Assembly (NCBI GenBank): GCA_035328405.1
Contig: DAOLIT010000011.1
Coordinates: 1-64,000 of the forward strand
Direction: 5' to 3'
Length of the DNA stretch: 64,000 bases
From: JAEUKA01 sp035328405
GTDB lineage: Bacteria; Myxococcota_A; Polyangia; Palsa-1104; JAEUJZ01
Of this stretch, positions 61,202 through 64,000 are shown piece after piece. The position numbers and the translations under genes were made by a program. How positions within the stretch are numbered: the stretch's first letter is position 1; every line of letters starts with the position of its first letter. The notes below the pieces were generated by a model. It saw only the letters and a program-made list of their open reading frames with translations. It was not told the DNA's origin and ran no database searches.

Positions 61202-62388
61202 AAAGCCGCTTTAGGGCCACCTGGTTGTTTGTTTTGGGAGGACTCCTTTTTGCGCAGACTGTCCACGCACAACCTGTCTGTGATGATCCTGTCAACCTTC
61301 CCAATCCCATCTATCTTTCCGTCGGTGACACCCAAGTCAATTTGATGCGAGAGCTGGGTGCCAAACTGCGTGCGGCCGAGCAGATCACGCTCATTTGGCG
61401 CGCCACCGGATCGTGTACGAACCTCGACACCCTATACGGCGACGTGAAGATGAGCGGCAACTTCTCGTACATTCCTGCGGGGTATGATCCACAGGCCACT
61501 CCGAATCCTCCGGTTTGTTCCGTGCCATCTTCAGGGGTGCTAGCAGACATCGCCAATTCGATCGTGTTTTTGGAGGGATGTCCCACCCCAAAACCCAATG
61601 ATGTAGCGGACATTTTTGGACCCGTGCAGTCCTTTGCATTTGTGGTCCCCCGAGCGAGTTCTCAGACGGCCATCACCGCCGAAGAAGCCTACTTTGTCTT
61701 CGGATTCGGAATGGCAGGAAAAGTGACCCCTTGGCTCGACAACAACCTCCTGCTTGGACGCCCTGTGACCAAAGGAACCGTCATCAGCATCGGTGCCTCC
61801 ATCGGTGTTCCCGCAGGAAAGTGGCAAGGACAGAAAATCAATCTTTCGCAAGATCTGGCCAGTCAACTTGCAGCTTCCCCTGACCCTGAAAAGGCCCTCG
61901 GAATCCTTGGGTCCGAAGTCTATGACAGCCTCCGTTCGACCCTCAAGGCGCTCGCCTTTCGGGCCTACAAGCAACGTCGCGCATACTTCACAGACTCCAC
62001 TGCAATCGCTTTTGACAAACAGAATGTACGCGACGGACACTACCACCTGTGGTCCTACACCCATTGGCTCCAAAAACTGGATTCCATGGGAAAGCCTCGC
62101 AAGGCAGCAGCGCGGCGCGTCATCGACATTCTCGTCGGCAATCCGGTCACGCCACCCGCAACATTTGAATCTCTGGACGCAACCGTAAAAGTCGGTTTGA
62201 TTCCCCGCTGTGCCATGAAAGTAGAACGGAAAACCGAAGGGGGTGACTTCTCCCTCTTTCAGTCAGACACACCCTGTGGTTGTTACTTTGATTTCAAAGC
62301 CACAGGAAGTACTTCGTGTTCTGCCTGTTCCGAAGCCAATCCGTGCAAAACAGGAGTCTGTCGCCATGGTTACTGCGAGGCACGATAA
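61198..62388 (+). CDS. PstS-like periplasmic substrate-binding protein
   Basis: This exported protein (396 residues) has a signal peptide (LFAQTVHA-Q) and a PstS/phosphate-binding-like fold: IYLSVGDTQVNLMRELGAKL, IWRATGSCTN, FGPVQSFAFVVPRASSQTAITAEEAYFVFGFG, LRSTLKALAFRAYKQRRAYF and VRDGHYHLWSYTHWL. The C-terminus is a Cys-rich tail (CSACSEANPCKTGVCRHGYCEA) common to Myxococcota exported proteins. Ligand unknown; phosphate or a related oxyanion is likely. No permease genes follow. Confidence 0.75.
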   Translation: MKSRFRATWLFVLGGLLFAQTVHAQPVCDDPVNLPNPIYLSVGDTQVNLMRELGAKLRAAEQITLIWRATGSCTNLDTLYGDVKMSGNFSYIPAGYDPQATPNPPVCSVPSSGVLADIANSIVFLEGCPTPKPNDVADIFGPVQSFAFVVPRASSQTAITAEEAYFVFGFGMAGKVTPWLDNNLLLGRPVTKGTVISIGASIGVPAGKWQGQKINLSQDLASQLAASPDPEKALGILGSEVYDSLRSTLKALAFRAYKQRRAYFTDSTAIAFDKQNVRDGHYHLWSYTHWLQKLDSMGKPRKAAARRVIDILVGNPVTPPATFESLDATVKVGLIPRCAMKVERKTEGGDFSLFQSDTPCGCYFDFKATGSTSCSACSEANPCKTGVCRHGYCEAR

Positions 62389-62390
62389 AC

Positions 62391-62630
62391 ATGAAAACCA
62401 CTAGAGCACTTGTTGCTGTGCTTTTGCTAAGTTTTGGGAGTGGATGTCCAGATGACACAGGGGGAACGGATGAGGGCCCTGCGGACTTGTATGTTGCAGA
62501 GCCCCCTTGTGTGAGTCAACCTGAAACCCACGTTGAACTCCTGAATGCTTGCACTTCTGCACAATCCGTCGACAAAAAGCCGGTATTGCCCCTCCTGCGA
62601 CCCGATGGAACCCTCCCTCCATTGCCGTAG
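62391..62630 (+). CDS. Small lipoprotein
   Basis: This 79-residue protein has a lipoprotein signal (LLLSFGSGC) and a short Pro/Asp-rich mature part with two Cys. It begins 2 bases after the binding-protein stop with GCGAGG as the ribosome-binding site and overlaps the porin start by 26 bases. It probably assists the porin or binding protein. Confidence 0.6.
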   Translation: MKTTRALVAVLLLSFGSGCPDDTGGTDEGPADLYVAEPPCVSQPETHVELLNACTSAQSVDKKPVLPLLRPDGTLPPLP

Positions 62631-63963
62631 TTTTTTCCAAAGTGTCACATTCTTTGGGGTCTGCGCCGTTTGCAATTCTGCTCCTTTGCAGGCGCAAGAA
62701 ACAGACCTTGCAGCACGGATTCGCAAACTCGAACAAAGGCTTGCCACATGGGAAACCCAACGAGCCGAAACATCTTCCGCGTGGCTAAAAAGGGGCCCTT
62801 TTGAACTGCACATGGGAGGTTTTGTCCAGGCCGACGCCGTTGCCTATCGTCAGGATTCCGAGGATCAGCTCGACGGTTCGACCGGACAACCTCTGAATGA
62901 AACGCGCTTTGTGATTCGCCGCGCGCGTTTGCGTGCAGAGGCCGTGTCTCGTTATCTGGGGGCCGCACTTGAAGTCGATGGGAATACCATGCATGGCACC
63001 CAGGTTCGTCTGCTCGGCGGTGAAGTGTTTGCGCAATGGCCGACGAGAACAGGCGACATTCCCTATGCACGAGCCACTTTGGGTCTTTTCAAAATTCCGT
63101 TTGGTCATGAGGTGCGTCAATACGATCCAGAACGTCATTTTTTGGAACGCAGCCAAGTCATTCGTGCTCTGTTTCCAGGGGAATACGATTTGGGAATTGC
63201 AGTCCAGGGGGGCTTTCACTTTTTCCGATATGCGCTCTCTGTCATGAACGGAGAGCCAAGCGGAGAGGAACAGTTTGCCGCACGCGATCCGAATCAAAGC
63301 AAGGATTTTCTTGGACGTTTGGGAATCGATCTGACGTTTGCGCGCCTGTTTCGATTTCGCGCCGGCTTTTCAGGCTTGTACGGACAGGGTTTCAGTCCGG
63401 GGCAATCGGCGGGAAAGGATGTGTTGTCCTGGCGCGATGACAATGACGATGGACAAGTCCAGCTCAGCGAAATCCTCGTCGTGCGCGGACAGGCAGCAGT
63501 TCCTTCACAGAACTTCATGAGAGACGCGATAGGGGTCGATGCAGAGATCGCGGTTTGGGTTCCTACACTTGGTACATTGGAGTTTTCAGGGGAACTCCTG
63601 GTTGCTCGCAATTTGGATCGCGGTATCTATCCCGCAGATCCCATCGCCACCGGGCGCGATCTTCGGGAGTTTGGATATTACGCACTCGTGACGCAAGAAA
63701 TTACGCCCTATGTTCGCATGGGAGTCCGATTTGATTTCTATGATCCAGACTCCGATAGGCAGCAGCAGCTTGGCGTTTTGCGCCTTCCCATTTCAACAGC
63801 GTTCTCGACGCTGACTGCAACTGTTGCAGTTCAACTTCCACGATACGGACGAGTCGCGCTGGAATACCAAAACCAACGCAACGCACTGGGCAGAACAGCC
63901 GCAGGAATCCCAACCACATTGGGAAAAGACAGCGTTGTCTTGCGTGCACAGGTGTCGTTTTGA
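62605..63963 (+). CDS. OprO/OprP-type (phosphate-selective) porin
   Basis: This protein (452 residues) has a signal peptide, a short coiled coil (LAARIRKLEQRLATWETQRAE) typical of the family's N-terminal trimer contact, and a beta-barrel: FELHMGGFVQADAV, TRFVIRRARLRAEA, ARATLGLFKIPFGHEV, and a C-terminal strand ending in Phe (VVLRAQVSF), the outer-membrane insertion signal. The ATG at 62605 lies within the small lipoprotein gene. The Lys/Arg-rich constriction cannot be mapped exactly. The gene is co-transcribed with a PstS-like protein and a PBP-type regulator, supporting oxyanion uptake. Confidence 0.88.
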   Translation: MEPSLHCRSFFQSVTFFGVCAVCNSAPLQAQETDLAARIRKLEQRLATWETQRAETSSAWLKRGPFELHMGGFVQADAVAYRQDSEDQLDGSTGQPLNETRFVIRRARLRAEAVSRYLGAALEVDGNTMHGTQVRLLGGEVFAQWPTRTGDIPYARATLGLFKIPFGHEVRQYDPERHFLERSQVIRALFPGEYDLGIAVQGGFHFFRYALSVMNGEPSGEEQFAARDPNQSKDFLGRLGIDLTFARLFRFRAGFSGLYGQGFSPGQSAGKDVLSWRDDNDDGQVQLSEILVVRGQAAVPSQNFMRDAIGVDAEIAVWVPTLGTLEFSGELLVARNLDRGIYPADPIATGRDLREFGYYALVTQEITPYVRMGVRFDFYDPDSDRQQQLGVLRLPISTAFSTLTATVAVQLPRYGRVALEYQNQRNALGRTAAGIPTTLGKDSVVLRAQVSF

Positions 63964-64000
63964 TCCGCCCTTTTCCAACCCTGTTGTCCTGTTTGTTGCT

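Noticed and set aside
1..64000. CRISPR array, insertion sequence, rRNA or tRNA
   Set aside because: No regularly spaced repeats, transposase, or structural RNA signatures were recognised by reading; small tRNAs in long gaps would be caught by a covariance search I could not run.

Overview
The window looks like a chromosomal segment of a Myxococcota-type (former deltaproteobacterial) Gram-negative bacterium. This is inferred from gene content, not from a marker phylogeny. Three Ser/Thr protein kinases, two FHA/sigma-54 activators, a large alpha-2-macroglobulin, an ADYC-domain lipoprotein and many Cys-anchored lipoproteins are typical of that group. Coding density is high, many genes overlap by 1-4 bases, and I see no rRNA, tRNA, CRISPR array or insertion sequence.

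Layout. 0-6 kb: a collagen-like lipoprotein, a solitary defence-type reverse transcriptase, a His/Cys-rich metal sensor with a small partner, and a coupled operon of two YeeE/YedE-type transporters and a TonB-like protein. 6-17.4 kb: RNase HII, a beta-propeller lipoprotein, a DUF4139 lipoprotein, a GH31 glycosidase, a UDP-GlcNAc 2-epimerase with a family 2 glycosyltransferase, and an XRE-methyltransferase fusion. 17.6-27 kb: alpha-2-macroglobulin, a GpsA-like protein that has lost its catalytic residues, and a kinase/FGE-fold operon. 27.3-37.4 kb: an FHA activator, a DUF1295 membrane protein, then a run of secreted proteins, a transmembrane kinase, an OmpA-like lipoprotein, a TlpA-like thioredoxin, a His-rich four-helix membrane protein and a diheme cytochrome c. 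37.5-45.1 kb: an orphan pheS, a 1175-residue kinase-TPR protein, and an ADYC lipoprotein divergent from a second FHA activator. 45.2-53.4 kb: an operon with a heterodimeric ABC exporter, an NTT-like carrier and a kinase-less sensor, then a secreted protein and an SGNH hydrolase/PDZ lipoprotein operon. 53.6-64 kb: rmlB-rmlD, an esterase lipoprotein, uvrA, and a four-gene operon with an XRE/PBP regulator, a PstS-like binding protein, a small lipoprotein and an OprO/P-type porin.

The most coherent new signal is regulatory. Three sequences with exact GG-N10-GC sigma-54 promoter geometry (29767-29782 +, 43473-43487 -, 53450-53464 -) each precede a gene for an exported protein. One lies between the ADYC gene and a divergent FHA activator, and an array of GGCAC/GTGCC half-sites sits about 225-260 bp upstream of it, where an enhancer would be. 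Four regulator or kinase genes (27365, 38629, 43751, 60041) lack a ribosome-binding site and have a -10-like hexamer only 6-9 bases before the start codon, which suggests leaderless mRNAs.

Other points of interest are the reverse transcriptase with NVDD instead of YxDD, the degenerate GpsA paralogue, the XRE-methyltransferase fusion, the pseudo-sensor in an ABC exporter operon, and the regulator/PstS-like/porin operon.
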